DNA of 64,000 nt from Termitomyces sp. T153 (lineage: Eukaryota; Basidiomycota; Agaricomycetes; Agaricales; Lyophyllaceae): contig JACKQL020000108.1 in NCBI GenBank assembly GCA_018296165.2, forward strand, positions 62,001 through 126,000, written 5' to 3'. Position 1 is the stretch's first letter. Each line of letters begins with the position of its first letter. Below the pieces are notes generated by a model, which was not told the origin of the DNA, did not search any database, and saw only the letters and a list, made by a program, of their open reading frames with translations. The translations under genes and the position numbers were made by a program. Positions 35,831 to 48,510 of this stretch are shown here, piece after piece.

Positions 35831-37107
35831 ATGATTGTGAACACCTTTACTTTCGATGTTCTTCTAGCGTGCTTGTTCCCAATTGCTCTTTTCGCTGCTT
35901 CCCTGAGAATCAGCGGGTCATGGACAAATTTTCTGGATTTTTTCAGACTCAAATTTCGTAAACCCTCCTACGAGCCGTTCTCCCTCAATAGAGCCTATCA
36001 GTCATATTCAAACTATCAGCGTCTGGCCACATCGGAGATCGCTAGTCGACGTACGACATACAACACTCTTGGTCGAGGTCACAGACGTTTGGGTAACACC
36101 CTTGGATACCCAGAAAAGCTTGATAGGCTGAAGCTTGTCACGGATATGAATGTGATAATTACCGAGAGGATTGCAGAGCTTGCAGCTGCTGAATTCAATC
36201 TTGGTAAACCAGGTGTTGGTAGTGAGGATATTGGAAGAGTACGGGAGTCACTCAAGCATTTTATTCGTGATTGGAGTATCGATGGTGCCACGGAGCGCGA
36301 AAGAATATTTCAACCAATTCTCAACGTTCTGGGAGTCGTTGACGAGAGCGAACGATCGGGAAAACGCGTCCTAGTGCCAGGGTCTGGGTTGGGAAGATTG
36401 GCTTGGGAGATTTCACGACTAGGTATGGACATAGCAACATTTGTGACCGAGCAAACTCTAAAGAAATGTTTTTAGGATACAATACAACAGCTAATGAACT
36501 ATCCTTCTTCATGAACTTGGCCTTTAGATTTCTGCTCTCACCAGAAACGACTACAACGACCAACGAGCATACGCTTCGCCCTTATGCTCACTGGTTCTCG
36601 CATCAACGATCAAACGAATCTCTTTTTCGCGCTATTCACTTTCCAGACGCCATTCCTCGCCTGAGCCCGACTTTCCATCATGTCGAGGCCGACTTTCTCA
36701 CGCTGAAACCCCCCTCCGACATTCCTCCTAAATTCGTATGGTCAAAGTCTGATCCCGCCCTTCTTGAGGTAGGGTATGACTACATCGTCACCCTCTTTTT
36801 CATCGATACTTCCCTGAACGTGCTCGCCACAATGGAACACATCTATAACCTCCTCCGTCCAGGTGGCACGTGGATTAATTTGGGTCCGTTACTTTGGACT
36901 TCCGGGGGGTACGCAAAGATCGAGTTGAGCCTGAACGAAGTCATCCGCGCTGCGGAGGAGATTGGATTCGTAGTCCACGATGGAGACGTTACTGCCGGAG
37001 ACCTTTTTGCGAGACGGACAGTGGAGTGCGAATACACAGGTGATACAGACGCTATGATGCGGTGGATTTACAAAGCGGAGTTTTGGGTCGCAACAAAGCC
37101 CAAGTGA
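35831..37107 (+). CDS. Carnosine N-methyltransferase family protein (N2227-like)
   Basis: Two exons (35831-36422 and 36476-37107) joined in frame across a 53-nt intron encode 407 residues. The N-terminus carries a hydrophobic segment (LLACLFPIALFAASL). Family blocks follow: LKHFIRDWS, ERIFQPILNVL, the SAM-binding motif VLVPGSGLGRLAWEIS, GYNTTANELSFFMNLAFRFLL and the signature VTLFFIDTSLNVLATMEHIYNLLRPGGTWINLGPLLW. Enzymes of this family methylate the imidazole of carnosine or related peptides using S-adenosylmethionine. The true substrate in fungi is not known, so the name is by family. The first ATG is 35831; the ORF opens earlier with a TTG. The gene looks intact. Confidence 0.93.
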
Positions 37108-39237
37108 CGCTGACTTCCGGCTGCCTGCTACCGCCAAGGTATATTGCCGCCAACGTCACTATTGTCTCTTGTCTTACTATATGACACCTCCGCTATAATA
37201 GAATCATTCACCACTACAATAGAATCATTCACCACAACACACCCTCACGCGCGTCTACACATGACCCCTCTATTGATAACGAAACGAACATCCCCATCAG
37301 TTCTCCTCAACTCACCGCTGGGAGCGGCTTTACATGAGCGGTTACAAAAAATCCAGCATGCTGGTCTCCTCGTCCCAGGCTCACTCCGGAATTTGTCATG
37401 ACCCAGTTTGGCAATCCAGGGAAGTCATTTGGCAGGCTTTGGGGTAAGTTTTATATTTTGCTACACAATCTTGAATGCGGATTAGCTTATTTGGTGGTTC
37501 CTATCTCGCTAGGGTATGAATTAAGCAGGGGCAAGCTGACGAAGAGCTGACTTTGTGAAAATATGTAGTGATCGTTAATTGTTCATGATTATGAAAGCTT
37601 GTTATATTACGATGAGGCAGGGATCGAGACATTGGTTTCTATCCTGGAACTGTGCACAATTGAAAAGTGCATCAAGAAGTCATGCCGATATTCCAAATTG
37701 CTCGGCTATAACTGTAATGATGCTCATGGGACAATACTTCAAAATCTGTGTACTCATCTGAATGGAGGGTACTACAAGGTGCATTACATGGAGTGAGCAT
37801 GAATTATAGACCGATTGCCCGTTGATTCGGCATACAATGCCGAGATACTGATTAGATCACTCTTTCTCTTCCACCTGGGTCACTGGGTCAACTTGGGTCA
37901 CTGGAAATCAAGGCTTGATTTCAGGTGTAATAATGATATTGCTTACTTACTACTTCTAGTATTCATCGAGTTCTTGTCACGGTGCTTCACACCTTCCTTG
38001 GTTGGCTTCGGTGACTTCTGCTGACCGTGTGTCAATTTGAGCACAGTAATACATGAAACACTACGAAAGAGTCTTTTTGTGATGGTACACACTGTGATAG
38101 CTGTAACTCAGTGTGTCAGTACTTGATAGAGTTATAAAGTCGATGAAAAATCCACAATCAATATCTTAATCTCTCCCAGATATTTATTTATAGACAAGGC
38201 ATCGGACATGGAGCGTAAATCGTGCCTCTCAGTTATTTCCAATCTGACGCAAATTTTGACAGTAATAATGACCTCGGCCTCGGCAAGAGTTTCAATTGAA
38301 TGTAAAAATGCGTCCAGATCTACAACAGAAAGATCAGACAAGAGATCCATGGCATCCTCATCCTGATCTGATCTTTCATTTGCTTTATTTACGTGCCATC
38401 TCCTTTTGTCAGACAACGATGTGGAACAAGATGAATGGGTTTTTGTAAACGCATTGGAGGCTGGGTTAAAATCAGACGGGTTAATGTAAATCAGCATTTG
38501 CCGCACTTATGATGCTTAGGCTCTGGGGGGTCTATTTTACAAGGGTCTATCTAAGAAGTATACGCGTTATGACGCGTTGTGAGAACAAAAAACATGAAAT
38601 CTAAATTTTGTAACATCCTAACACTGCATACTTGTTTGCTGTTCCACATGAGAAGATCTCTACTAGTATCAATATTCCGTCAAGTTCGAGGGGCGGTCAA
38701 AGTTGAATAAACGACGAGGACGCAATACAATGGGATATATACAGTGGGAAGTAGCATAACTTGAATGGCATGTGTTAGACCTTAGGATATATTTTAGTCG
38801 AAGGAGATTTCCAGCCATCTCAGAAAGCCTGCAAAGCATCTGTTGGGTCAATAGCTTCGACTTACAAGAGCATCGAACTTTCACCTGATCATCACAACAC
38901 CTCAACACCTGATGGTTTTTCAGAAGCTCAAATTCTGCGTGCTGCGCCCAACTTTGAGTACAACTAATCAGATACATGGCCGAGTTCGTCATTATAGTCT
39001 CCATCGTCCCAACCTGCCACGTTCAGTCATGAGTACCCCTGAAACTTTCTATCAATGGCTGTCAATCATCCATATATCATCGATGGCCGGGTTCAGCGCT
39101 GTCATTAAATTTCTGTCAGCCCGGAAGTGGGAATCCTTTCCCAATGGTAGGTGTACAAATGGATGAATGTCCGAGCAACTGGCTAGGACGTGATTTCTCC
39201 CCCTATCTCTTCTTCACTGTTGACTAATCTTCAAAAC
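37108..39237. other. No supported gene; small repeats and relics
   Basis: Contains a tandem pair of about 20 nt at 37197-37238, a segment near 37430-37500 that resembles 52160-52225 (a dispersed repeat), and - strand ORFs of 121 codons (ATG 38497, acidic, Leu/Asp-rich) and 111 codons (ATG 39004) with no recognised domain. None could be assigned. Confidence 0.35.
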
Positions 39238-40722
39238 ATGTCAGATCCAAGTCTGGAGCCTGACATCTTCCCGATGTTGGTGGACCTTTTGACAATGAAG
39301 AATATACATACTGACTTTCAGATGGTGCTACAGCCTTTCCGCTTCTGTAACTATTTGTGCAGGTATCAAGTACTCGAGCTGATTTTTTTCCCCTCTTGCA
39401 GCTGCTTGGAGTTCTATTCAACTATGGCAAGATGGTCCGTGAACCAAGTCATACTACACTAATTCTCCACTTTTAGGTCTATTCGGAGCATTGTCAGTCC
39501 AAGTCTACTTCTACACTCTCGCATTTCCCAAGGACAGGATGGTTCTCAAGGCACTAGGTTAAGACCTGCTGTCTTTCATTCCTACATCTCACCCACATCT
39601 GGTCTTGTTTTTGTAGTTTTCTCGACCTATTTGTTGGATATGATCCATACTGTGTTTGTAACTTACTTAGCCTGGTTTGTCTTCATTATAATTGTGCAAC
39701 TTTTCACTTTCAATTTCGAATTATCTTCCAGGAACTTCTATGTTACCAGCTGGGGAAATTTGACTACCTTTGAATCCCCACTTTGGGCCTCCTGTATTCT
39801 CTCACCTTTGTCTGGATTAGGTACTGCATTGCATATTTTGCCGCATTGTGCTGAAATTCCTCTACAGTCACACTTCTTGTCCAGTTTTTCTTTGCCTGGC
39901 GAATATGGGTTCTAGCAAGTTCGTCATCTCGCTGTATAGCTGTTATTGAGGGTATTATATCCTTCGTGAGTCCTATGTCACAATAATCTCATAGCCTGTA
40001 ATAATTTCATTTACAGACTAGTATGGCATCCTTCGCTATGTCGATAGTTTATGGGGTCACAGTATATTATCGCATCTGTCTTTTTGAAGGATTTTCATAA
40101 ATTGCAATGGTTAGCTTGGTCAAAGTTTCTTGACCCTTCCGGACACAAACCTTCGCAATGTCTCGCTCATTGTGCGTACTTAACTCGAGATTGAAGTTTA
40201 GTCTGGCCTCATTATGGAAATCTAGGTATCGTTGATGACCAGCATCATTTGTGACTTTTTAATCACCCTGACGCTGGTTATACAGGTCTGCCATACCCGA
40301 ATATACTAGGTGCAAAAACACTGACTCAAATACAGCTCAGGTCCAAGCAGGGCTCTGTCTTTGTCAAAGATGTACTACACCGTGCTACTCGCCTGGCTTT
40401 GGAGACAGGTGCCTTGACGTGTGCAATTGCCGTTGTAGAGTTAATCTTCTTCACGAAACAGGTCGGGGAGTACTATCTACTTCCGTGAGCAAACCGTTCT
40501 TCTGTTCTTTTCATTGCGGTTGAGCCACGACGGAGCAGATTCGTGATAAGCGGGAAAATATATTCAAACTCTCTCATGGCGTCGTTAAATTCTCGAGCAC
40601 CCATCTTCAGAAATAGACACGCTTCGGATGATGAGGTGCTGCAAGCTTCATACAGGACCGGCATCGACTTTGTTAATTTGACTTCCTCTACCTCTGAGTC
40701 AGAAAGGCAGGTCCCAACTTGA
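39238..40722 (+). CDS. Second DUF6534-type membrane protein
   Basis: A many-exon gene with blocks in family order: LLGVLFNYGLFGALSVQVYFYTLAFPKDRMVLKAL, FSTYLLDMIHTVFVTYLAW, NFYVTSWGNLTTFESP, VTLLVQFFFAWRIWVLASSSSRCIAVIEGIISF, TSMASFAMSIVYGVT, VSLMTSIICDFLITLTLVIQ, LHRATRLALETGALTCAIAVVELIFFTK and, after an intron, FVISGKIYSNSLMASLNSRAP. The tail ends at TGA 40720-40722. This gives about seven hydrophobic helices, like the gene at 7.8-9.8 kb, but in a different subgroup. Intron 39427-39476 uses a GC donor. The N-terminal exon before LLGVLF is uncertain; the ATG at 39238 (MSDPSLEPDIFP) is the best candidate. Function of the family is unknown. Confidence 0.8.
39427..39476 (+). other. GC-AG intron in the second DUF6534 gene
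   Basis: Donor G|GCAAGA and acceptor TTTTAG. Its removal joins FNYG to LFGALSVQV in frame, a strongly conserved DUF6534 block. Confidence 0.7.
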
Positions 40723-41823
40723 ATACCAATACCAATTCTGTTTTACAATACATTGTTGGGTCGACCACACTTTACTCTACTATATAAGGAAGTCAAGAAT
40801 TTCTAGAAGTGCACTGAGCATTGATCCATAACTCATGTCCAGGAAATCACTGACACGATTTTGTATGTCTATGATGAGCCACAATCCAACCAAGCTTTGG
40901 TGTCGTGGAATATCCTACAAAATTGTATGATGTATCCCCGGGTTGGACTGTGGGGAAGAAATGTATGGGACCACCATTAATGTCAAGTACAATCAACATC
41001 AAAATGTGAGTATCTTGCAATCGTGGCCCGATACCAACATAGGCTTCCCCACTAAGAGTCAACTTTCTATTGGTCTTCTAAAATTTCGATAAGATGCATG
41101 TACAAACTACTTTTTAGTCAATAATGTCTCGCTCACGAAGCGTGCTCAGCTCAAGATTAACGCCATACAGTCCAGATACTATTGATTAGTTGACCGTTTG
41201 ATGTCGTTCAACTCTGGACTACCTGAATGTTCTTGCTTTCAGCCCTGAGAATCTGGTGCTACTTCATGTACCTTGGAATCGGGATTCAGGAGCCCAATGC
41301 CTTAACTAATGATGTCAAGGATATCGCGGGAGGTGACATGCGACGAAATGAGGAAGTCGAGGACGGGGAAAGACTTGGATTGACCCTGAATATCTCCAGG
41401 ATGTCTTAAGTGGTTCAAAAAATTAGACTTTGACCTCCTTTATGTCAACATCTAGGTACATATAGTTTAGTCGATTATACACGGACTGAGGATGAGACAC
41501 TTACTATGTATGTGTGCATCTAGCTTTGACTGTTCGGATTCTAATACTTTTGCCATGGCTAATGCTTGGAACAGATGATGCATATGTCAAGAAAGAAGCA
41601 CAAATAAAGAAGTGGACTTCCTCAAGTTAACGCTGTATCGTGTTTGAATCGGCAAGAAGTCGGACATTCGGCATAGATGTAGGGGCTCATAGACAACATA
41701 CAACGAAACTTCACATTGCTTTATATACTGTATTGTCAATACAACAGAGTCAGACTCGATTCGAGCTTCGGCATGGACGTCTGAATGGATCCATTGCGCT
41801 AATTGTATAGTTTGTATAGTTCT
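40723..41823. other. Degraded partial duplication, no intact gene
   Basis: A segment near 41125-41175 repeats, with divergence, the sequence around 40157-40205 inside the DUF6534 gene (shared start TGTCTCGCTCA). It suggests a decayed local duplicate. A 60-codon ORF at 41227-41409 is unassigned. Confidence 0.4.
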
Positions 41824-42459
41824 TAATCTGTCACATCGCGAAGATACTCACCTTTGACGAACCTCCAAGTATGGAACTGAACCGTCGCGTGGCTCCAGAG
41901 CTCTACCAAAGTCCCATTGGTCGTGGAGCCACCGTAAAGATCCACATTGAACGACGTTCCAGGCACGAGGATCCCTGAAAGATGAAACTCAGCTTTCAGA
42001 TCTTCGACGACATGACGCGTAAAATCAACTCACTCTAATACCGTAGAGTTTGTTTCGTTTGGAACGATCTCCCATGGCACAGCAGAGATAACACCCTGAA
42101 GAGGAGCACCATCCTTGAGGTTCGATGGCTGAGTTAAGCCTAGGTATTTGCCATTGAAGATGTCGCGGATGGTCCATTGATTTAAGTTCTCGAACCGTTC
42201 AAGCATCCACTATCGAATGTCAGCCCACAATTCTGCTGCCGGTGACGATATACATCGACTTGCCCTCTGGTTGTTTGATCCATTTTGTACCCAACCGGAC
42301 ACTATAAGTGTGCCATTAGCTTGTTGACAAAATTTCTCGATGGGGATAGCGAAATATAACCTACCAGTAGTCCCATCTGTGCCAGAGACGTTAAGCGCAG
42401 TGCCGGACGTGATGTTGATGAGGGGTATATGGTAAAGGGTTGGATAGACATGGTGAATT
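41824..42459 (-). pseudogene. Ricin-B (beta-trefoil) lectin-like gene, possibly broken
   Basis: On the - strand the pieces read LINITSGTALNVSGTDG, VSGWVQNGSNNQR, WMLERFENLNQWTIRDIFNGKYLGL, then PGTSFNVDLYGGSTTNGTLVELW and the terminal FHTWRFVKGEYLRD. These are the repeating W-x-x-x and Q-x-W-like blocks of ricin-B-type beta-trefoil domains, sugar- or protease-binding modules common in mushrooms. The intron at 42210-42263 has a GC donor (GCAAGT). The 5' end has no ATG in the LINITSG frame: the nearest ATG (about 42458) is in another frame. The join before the last exon also does not keep frame with the obvious splice sites. It may be a pseudogene or have an unrecognised exon. No toxin activity is implied. 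Confidence 0.6.
42210..42263 (-). other. GC-AG intron in the ricin-B-like gene
   Basis: Donor AGG|GCAAGT and acceptor GATAG. Splicing joins SNNQR to WMLERFE in frame, restoring the expected Q-R-W block. Confidence 0.65.
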
Positions 42460-44180
42460 GGTTTGGTATACCCCAGGAATGGGGGTTGAAATATGTTCTT
42501 GGGTACCTACATGTTGCGCATGGGCTTCAACACTGATGTGTCGTAGGATCTGCTTCTTGTGAGGGTATCTAGTGCTTATCTGGTATCAACTTCAATCGTA
42601 TTTTTATGAAGTAACCTTCTTACTGGTTCTTGGGAAATTTTCAAGATGTGACCATCTCTGACAGATCCGGTGCTGTGGGATAGACATTGACCTTTTAGCG
42701 TCGCACTCACATTAGATTATGCAATCCTCCCTCTGTCACGCCTTTTACGAGGGGCTTCTTGATCTGAGGCTGGGTATATGATCCATGCTTCACAATAGCT
42801 GGCCTTAGTGTTATGTGCAGTCAGTCCTATCACCCGGTTTCAACAGTCCGTGCCTGCAAGTAGTGATGTGCCACTGGCTCACATTCAAGGCGACGGCAGC
42901 ACAAACATGTAATAACTAATCGGAATAGACAATCCGATAAGGACCAGATCAAAAAATAGTATCGAGTGGAGAGCTTGGTATAAACCTAAGACAATTGATA
43001 CCTGTCAAGCGGAATTCTGTCATCTGATGAGCTTATTCTCGGAGGCCCTGGGTGTGCCAGGCCCGGCCTGGTCAGAAGTCTGTCACGGACCATAAAAAAC
43101 CGTTTTGAAATCGTGGCGGAAAAGTCACCAGCCAAGCAAATGATCCGAATAACAGTCGGATTTTGGCCTGATTGGCAGTTCAACAAAAAAATTTCACTTT
43201 TCGATATGGATAAGTATCTGTTTCTCGATTGAGAAGATCTACCAACATGACATGTCACTTACAAACCGGTGCCTTCGAGAAACCACCGTTAGCCATGGGT
43301 TCTGCAATCGAAGCCAGCTACTCTCCTACCACTTCGTTCTCAGCATCAGGATCACCCAGCCCCTAGTTCGCCCTGGATACGATTAACAAAATAAACGACA
43401 CGGAAGATCGTCCGTCACTTACAACCCATGTCCAGCGCAGCCTCACGATCCAACGCTCAACAGCCTCCGCTCAGGAAGTATCAGAATTATCTAGTAGCAT
43501 ATAGCGCGTGAAAACCGCTCCTTGGTAGCGTAATTTACATCCTATATGATATTCAGCTATTCAGGCGTCGAGTATACACGGGACCTCGAGAGCTGGGATC
43601 GGTGACGATTGTCGAAAATGAAAATGTCTCTTGAGATTATACAATTGCACATGTGACGGGAGGATCGAGTACAGATTTGTGAGACGAGATCGAAGGAGTA
43701 TCCGCTGGCTCTTCCTTTGATACCCGATGTTGAGAGTCGACGCGGATTGTGTTAGCGCTAGCGTTACATATGTATGTACGTACTTAGTTCGAGCAGAGTT
43801 TTACGGCTTGTTATTTTGTGCATGTATACTTGAGATGTAGGAGTATGACTGGAGCATATGCTGTACCATCTCTGATACGATCCTCACGATGCAGTTTTCT
43901 CAGAGATCTTGTTACTTTGGTTGAAACGAGATCGAGCCCGATCTGTGAAGGAAACATCACTCACCACCAAATTCTATTCACGCGGATGCAGGGATCATGC
44001 CAACGGTTCTCACAGAGACCACAGCAAACACAGGCGAGTACCCTCACGATATGAAATTGCCAAGAATAGTGATGGTGGCAGTGCAAATGAGAAGATTTGG
44101 CGAATAGTTACCTAATGGAGGATGGATGCTGGCCATGAGCACGACGCTCGAGCGACATCAACCCTGCGAGTTCTGCGACC
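42460..44180. other. No supported gene
   Basis: Several short ORFs, including one of 90 codons on the - strand at 42986-43258 that starts with GTG, show no domain. The last few hundred bases should include the ATG13 promoter. Confidence 0.4.
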
Positions 44181-46274
44181 ATGAGCTCGTCTGATACGCA
44201 GCGGGCCCAGATTATGTTCCATCTCTACACCAAGCTCTTCAACGTCGTCGGCGAGGCACGCAACACCAGCCCCTCATCTGCACAGAAGCTTGATAAATGG
44301 GTTCGTCGTGAAGCTATCTATTTCACTGACTTGGTATCGAAAACAGGCTTTGTAGTTTAATATGGAGAACCCTGACTCTGAGCTACTCACCAAGGACAAT
44401 CGGGAGCTGTACAAGGCTGAGCCCCCGCCGGGGCTGGAGATCCAGGTGCTGCTGACGGTCCCGGCACTGGGACACAACGAGGTGCTGGTGCACCTGCCGC
44501 CCAACTCGTCGCGTGTGCGGATCCAGCCGGTCCCACGCTTTGTGCTGCTTGAGACATTCGTTCTTGACGTTGTCCCCGGACCCCCGGCTGATGTGCCGCT
44601 TGCGACTATCTATAAACATTGTATTCTTCTTTTCCGCAGTTTGTTTACGCTGTTGAGGGTGCTGCCTGCGTGGAAGCTGTACAAACGCCTGCGGAGACGC
44701 GTGGCGAGTCTTGGTATCACACTGCGAGTGCGCTCTGGCAATGACTCTGATGTCCTTTCTCTCACTAGTGAGTCATGTCCCTGACTGTAATATGCGTGAC
44801 TCATTTTTATGCAGACGCGGAATCCAGGACACACACGTTCCCTGCGCTGCCGCATCCGATGGGCTCGTTCACGCTGTCGACGACGTATCTCGCCCATCCC
44901 GCATTCCAGCTCGACGAACTCGAGTCACTCCTCTCGTCACGCTTTCTCTCGCAGGACCAGCGCCCGTTCACACCAACTCTTGCACGAGCCTCTGCCGCCT
45001 CTTCCTCGTCGCCATCGCCTCCGCGCCAGCCCTCGTCTCTCCCACGCTCATCACTGGGCAAGCTGCACACTGGTACACGTGCTCAAGTCCTCAAACAGCC
45101 CGACTCCTCCACGTCCTCTCTCTCCCCCTCCAGCTCATTCTACACCTCTGAAGCCCAACAGCCCCGGCCTCGATACCCCTTCCCCTTCAAATCGAACACT
45201 GTCTCCTCCACCGCTTTCCCCACCGTCTCACCGTCTGCCTCCGGTCACCCATCGAGCCTCACAACCCGTATTCCACAGCACGAGCGCGAGCGCGTCGCAA
45301 GTCTCCCACACACCCCCGATCCAACCTCACAATCGCATTCTCCAGCAGGACGCACGGGGCCTATACCGCTCCACCCTCGCCAGACATCGCTCTCCCGTCC
45401 CGAGGACCCCGCCGTAAGCACCAGCACAAGCACCAGCTCCACATCCGCACCTGGCATGCGTAAGCGCTACTCGAGCTCTTTCGGACACCGCTACGCCACG
45501 CCGTCTTCGCCGTCATCACCATCGATGCCGACGTCTTCACCATCTACTGCGCGTCCTGCGCCTATCAACACGTCCCCGCGCCCTTTATCACCCTCGCCTT
45601 CATCACCCTCGTTCCCGCGTCCTATCCCCCGACGTACAGACAGCACAGGTGGAAACGGGAGATCATCGATTGGGAATAGAGTACGCACGGACGATGAGGA
45701 TATATCAGCGTTCGTGCAGGATATTGACATGCGCAAGCCGTTAGTGGGTGGGCGTGGGCGTGAGTGCAGGGCCGAGAGTGATAGAGATCAGGAGCTGGTA
45801 ACAGTGCTCCAGCAACAGCAGCCGAAACAAATGAGCACTCAGTCCAAGTCAGGTTCTTCCACGAATCTTGAGGCTGAGCTTTCGTCTTCTGAGCACGCAC
45901 ACGCACATCCCCAATCTCCGCCAGAAAGGCAAGTACTCACCACCGAAGCCGAGATTGACGCGCGTCTTTCAAAGATGAACGAGGCATTTTTGACGAGTTT
46001 GGAGGGGCTTGGGAGTGGTGCGTCTGGGGTCACGGGTGGGAGTGGACGATGGAGGCAGTGGGCGCGTGGGCGGCAAACTATGAGTGCGGGCAGCACGGGT
46101 TGGAGTGGGATGCCGCAGGGGGTGCTTGTGCGTCAGGGATCGCAGGAGGTTGTCGGTAGGATGGAGATGGATGGGGACGAGGGTCGGGATGCTCAGAGTG
46201 GGGGTGGATTGGATTCGGGGATGGGGATCAGGGGGGTTGGAGCTGGAGGCGGTGGAGGGCGGTTTAAGTTCTAA
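44181..46274 (+). CDS. ATG13: Autophagy protein 13 (regulator of the Atg1 kinase)
   Basis: Three exons (44181-44300, 44356-44767, 44815-46274) join in frame to 663 residues. The N-terminal HORMA-type domain is recognisable by MFHLYTKLFNVVGEAR, KWFNMENPDSELL, LEIQVLLTVPALGHNEVLVHL, SSRVRIQPVPRFVLLETFVL and a LYKRLRRRVASLGITLRV block. From about residue 190 the chain is a long Ser/Pro/Thr-rich disordered region, as in other Atg13 proteins, where TORC1 and Atg1 contact sites lie; the Gly-rich tail is unusual but of low complexity. Atg13 scaffolds the Atg1 complex and starts autophagosome formation when dephosphorylated. Several long ORFs on other frames here are artefacts of the biased composition. 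Confidence 0.9.
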
Positions 46275-47439
46275 GTTTTATGCTTCTTGGTTTTTCTGGG
46301 ACGTTATATATCGTATACCCCCCCCTCATATTCAACTCATTCTCTCCTAATCCTTATCATCGAGTCTAGTCTTAACTCTTCTTTCAGGTTATAGTTTCAT
46401 GATAGTAGGAATCGCCCAGAGCCAAATTTCTATATCCAAATCCAGCGCCAGACTTTAATCATCATACAGGACGCACGCTCTTTGGTTGATGCATGCGAAA
46501 TTTTTGGAAGTGGAAAGGTTCGGTGAGAGGTTCAGGTCTACCTACGATGCGAGGGGTGTTCCGCCGATTCGAAGAAAAAAAAAGATTTTCACTCACAATG
46601 TCAAACAGCACGGATCGAATACGCTGCTTCTCATTTGCCAGCGTTAAGTCGCCCGAATCATTTGTGAGGGTGGGTGGGTACATCTCAATACATCGATACA
46701 TGTAGACCTAGACCCACGCATCAACCGCGATAATAGGAACAATGTTGGTAAGAACAAAACGCGGTAGTTGTTTTGAGTGAAAGTGACCATAGGAGCTGTA
46801 GTGCTTGAGCCAACCGAGTGTTGGTGTGGGGTGGTTCTGTTGATACATGTCTACCGACCCACCCAGAGAAAAATATAACAAGAAATCTGGTATGTCAACT
46901 GATGCTTTTCGTTTGTATTTTCCTTTCAAGAATTTCTGATGAGACTTAAGGCCTAAGTAGTGCTACCAAAATACGATAAATCTTACAGAGTCATTAACAC
47001 TGATGTCAAAGAGGTTCAAGGGTTGAATGCCACCAAAGTGTTAGTTGGTTATCATATCGCACAGCCTCAAGAACATGCTGCGTGGCGCCATCTTGGGCAC
47101 CATTGGTTCCAACATGATATGCAAGACAATGCCAGAACCGACCAGGGTCATTGGATGGATTGCGGGGGAGCAATATTTTCTACGGTGGTTTGATTGCGCC
47201 CATGGAGTAGTGACCGGAGAACTAACCAGACACCAAAACACTCCGTAGGTAGGTAGGTAGGTAGCTTACCCGCGAGGATCACGCATGAAGATTGATCGCA
47301 TAAATTTCAAGTTACATTCTTTTTGAAGGCGGGAAACAACAAGTATACACGAATCGTATGCAGGCTTCTTGACGAGGTTCTGTATTTTTGTATTTAAATT
47401 GATCAGAAAGACTACCAAAACTAGATCAATGGGAAAGAG
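46275..47439. other. No supported gene; includes a GTAG microsatellite
   Basis: Five perfect GTAG units occur at 47245-47264. Short ORFs on both strands around 46490-47250 show no domain. The stretch separates ATG13 from the decayed right-hand compartment. Confidence 0.45.
47245..47264. repeat. (GTAG)5 microsatellite
   Basis: Five perfect tandem GTAG units. Confidence 0.9.
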
Positions 47440-48510
47440 CACTTACCGCGTCCCATGGACAAGCAGCACCTTGACCATTGAAAGTGCCGGGAACCCAGGA
47501 GTACTAGAACGACGTTTAACATTATTGGTTGTTATTTTATTGGAATTTTACTGACTTTGTCAGTGTAGTCTCAGATGGTAACGCCGACACAACTAGTGAC
47601 CGCTTTGCAAGCCGCGATGACAGTTTGATAATCCTTCTGTTGTTGTTCCCGAAGCGCAGCGGTCTCAGGCAGTGTCATGCGAATGTCTAGTTCGGTAATG
47701 GCAGCCTCTACACCAAGGGCCGCAAATTGTTCCAAATTAGTTTGAGTAGTAGTGGGGACTTCGTCAATGATCAAATGATCTTGTACACCGATGCCGTCAA
47801 TGGGCACTCTAGATGATTTCAGAGATTTGACGGGATCGGTCATAGCCGTCGATTTGGCGCCAGTTCCTTCAATGTTGTAGTCATTGATCTAATACATGAA
47901 TGTTAGAAAATATGTAAATTGGAAGCAAGGAGACACCATACATAAAGTTTCGCATCGGGATCCGCAACGCGGGCTGCCTGGAGGGCAACATGGACGAACT
48001 ATTCTCTCATAGTGTCCTAGAACACATCAGATTGCCATGTACCATCGTCGTTGAAGTGTTCCTGAAGGATCTTCAGTATAGTCATGCACATGGACAAACT
48101 TGATGCTCACCATTGATTACATCCCAGCTATCTTCGAGAAACTAAGGTTAGTAAAATCATGGATTAGATGAGAAGGGGCAATTACATCTGAAGATGAAAG
48201 TTCAGGCAAAGTTTCACTTGGTATAGGAAACCCTCACATTTGTCCTTTATAGTGACTGACGAGAGTCCCACAGTGATTAGCGACAATGCTTGTGATTTTC
48301 AACACCTCCAGAAGTGACCCAGCTGGGCAGCTGATTGTGCCATACACAAGTGTGTCCTGGAAATGTAAATGTGGTGTATTTCAGCCATATATAGATAATA
48401 CTCACCTCGGACAATTTGACCGTTCTTTTGGGCTAATGTGACAATAGTGTCACCATTGGTGAAATTGAACGTGCCCCAAGAAGGCTCTGTAGCATCCTAT
48501 AGAGAATCAG
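47440..48510 (-). pseudogene. Broken GH10 endo-beta-1,4-xylanase gene
   Basis: On the - strand the order of blocks is that of a family 10 xylanase: DATEPSWGTFNFTNGDTIV, a GHT-WHNQLPSWVTSGG-like segment, VSHYKGQ, FNDDGTWQSDVF, ALQAARVADPDAKLY, INDYNIEGTGAKSTAM, GIGVQDHLIIDEVP, GVEAAITELDIRM (with the nucleophile Glu in TELD) and a terminal VPGTFNGQGAACPWD. The gene cannot work: there are in-frame stops near 48260-48310, around 48010 (two), and TGG to TGA just after GVTI near 47568; frames also shift between blocks; the N-terminus with the acid/base Glu region upstream is missing or scrambled. CpG content here is near normal, so decay differs from the CpG-poor zone to the right. Confidence 0.85.

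Noticed and set aside
44807..46096. Several long ORFs in other frames and on the - strand inside ATG13
   Set aside because: They arise from the Ser/Pro-rich, G+C-rich composition of the real exon 3.
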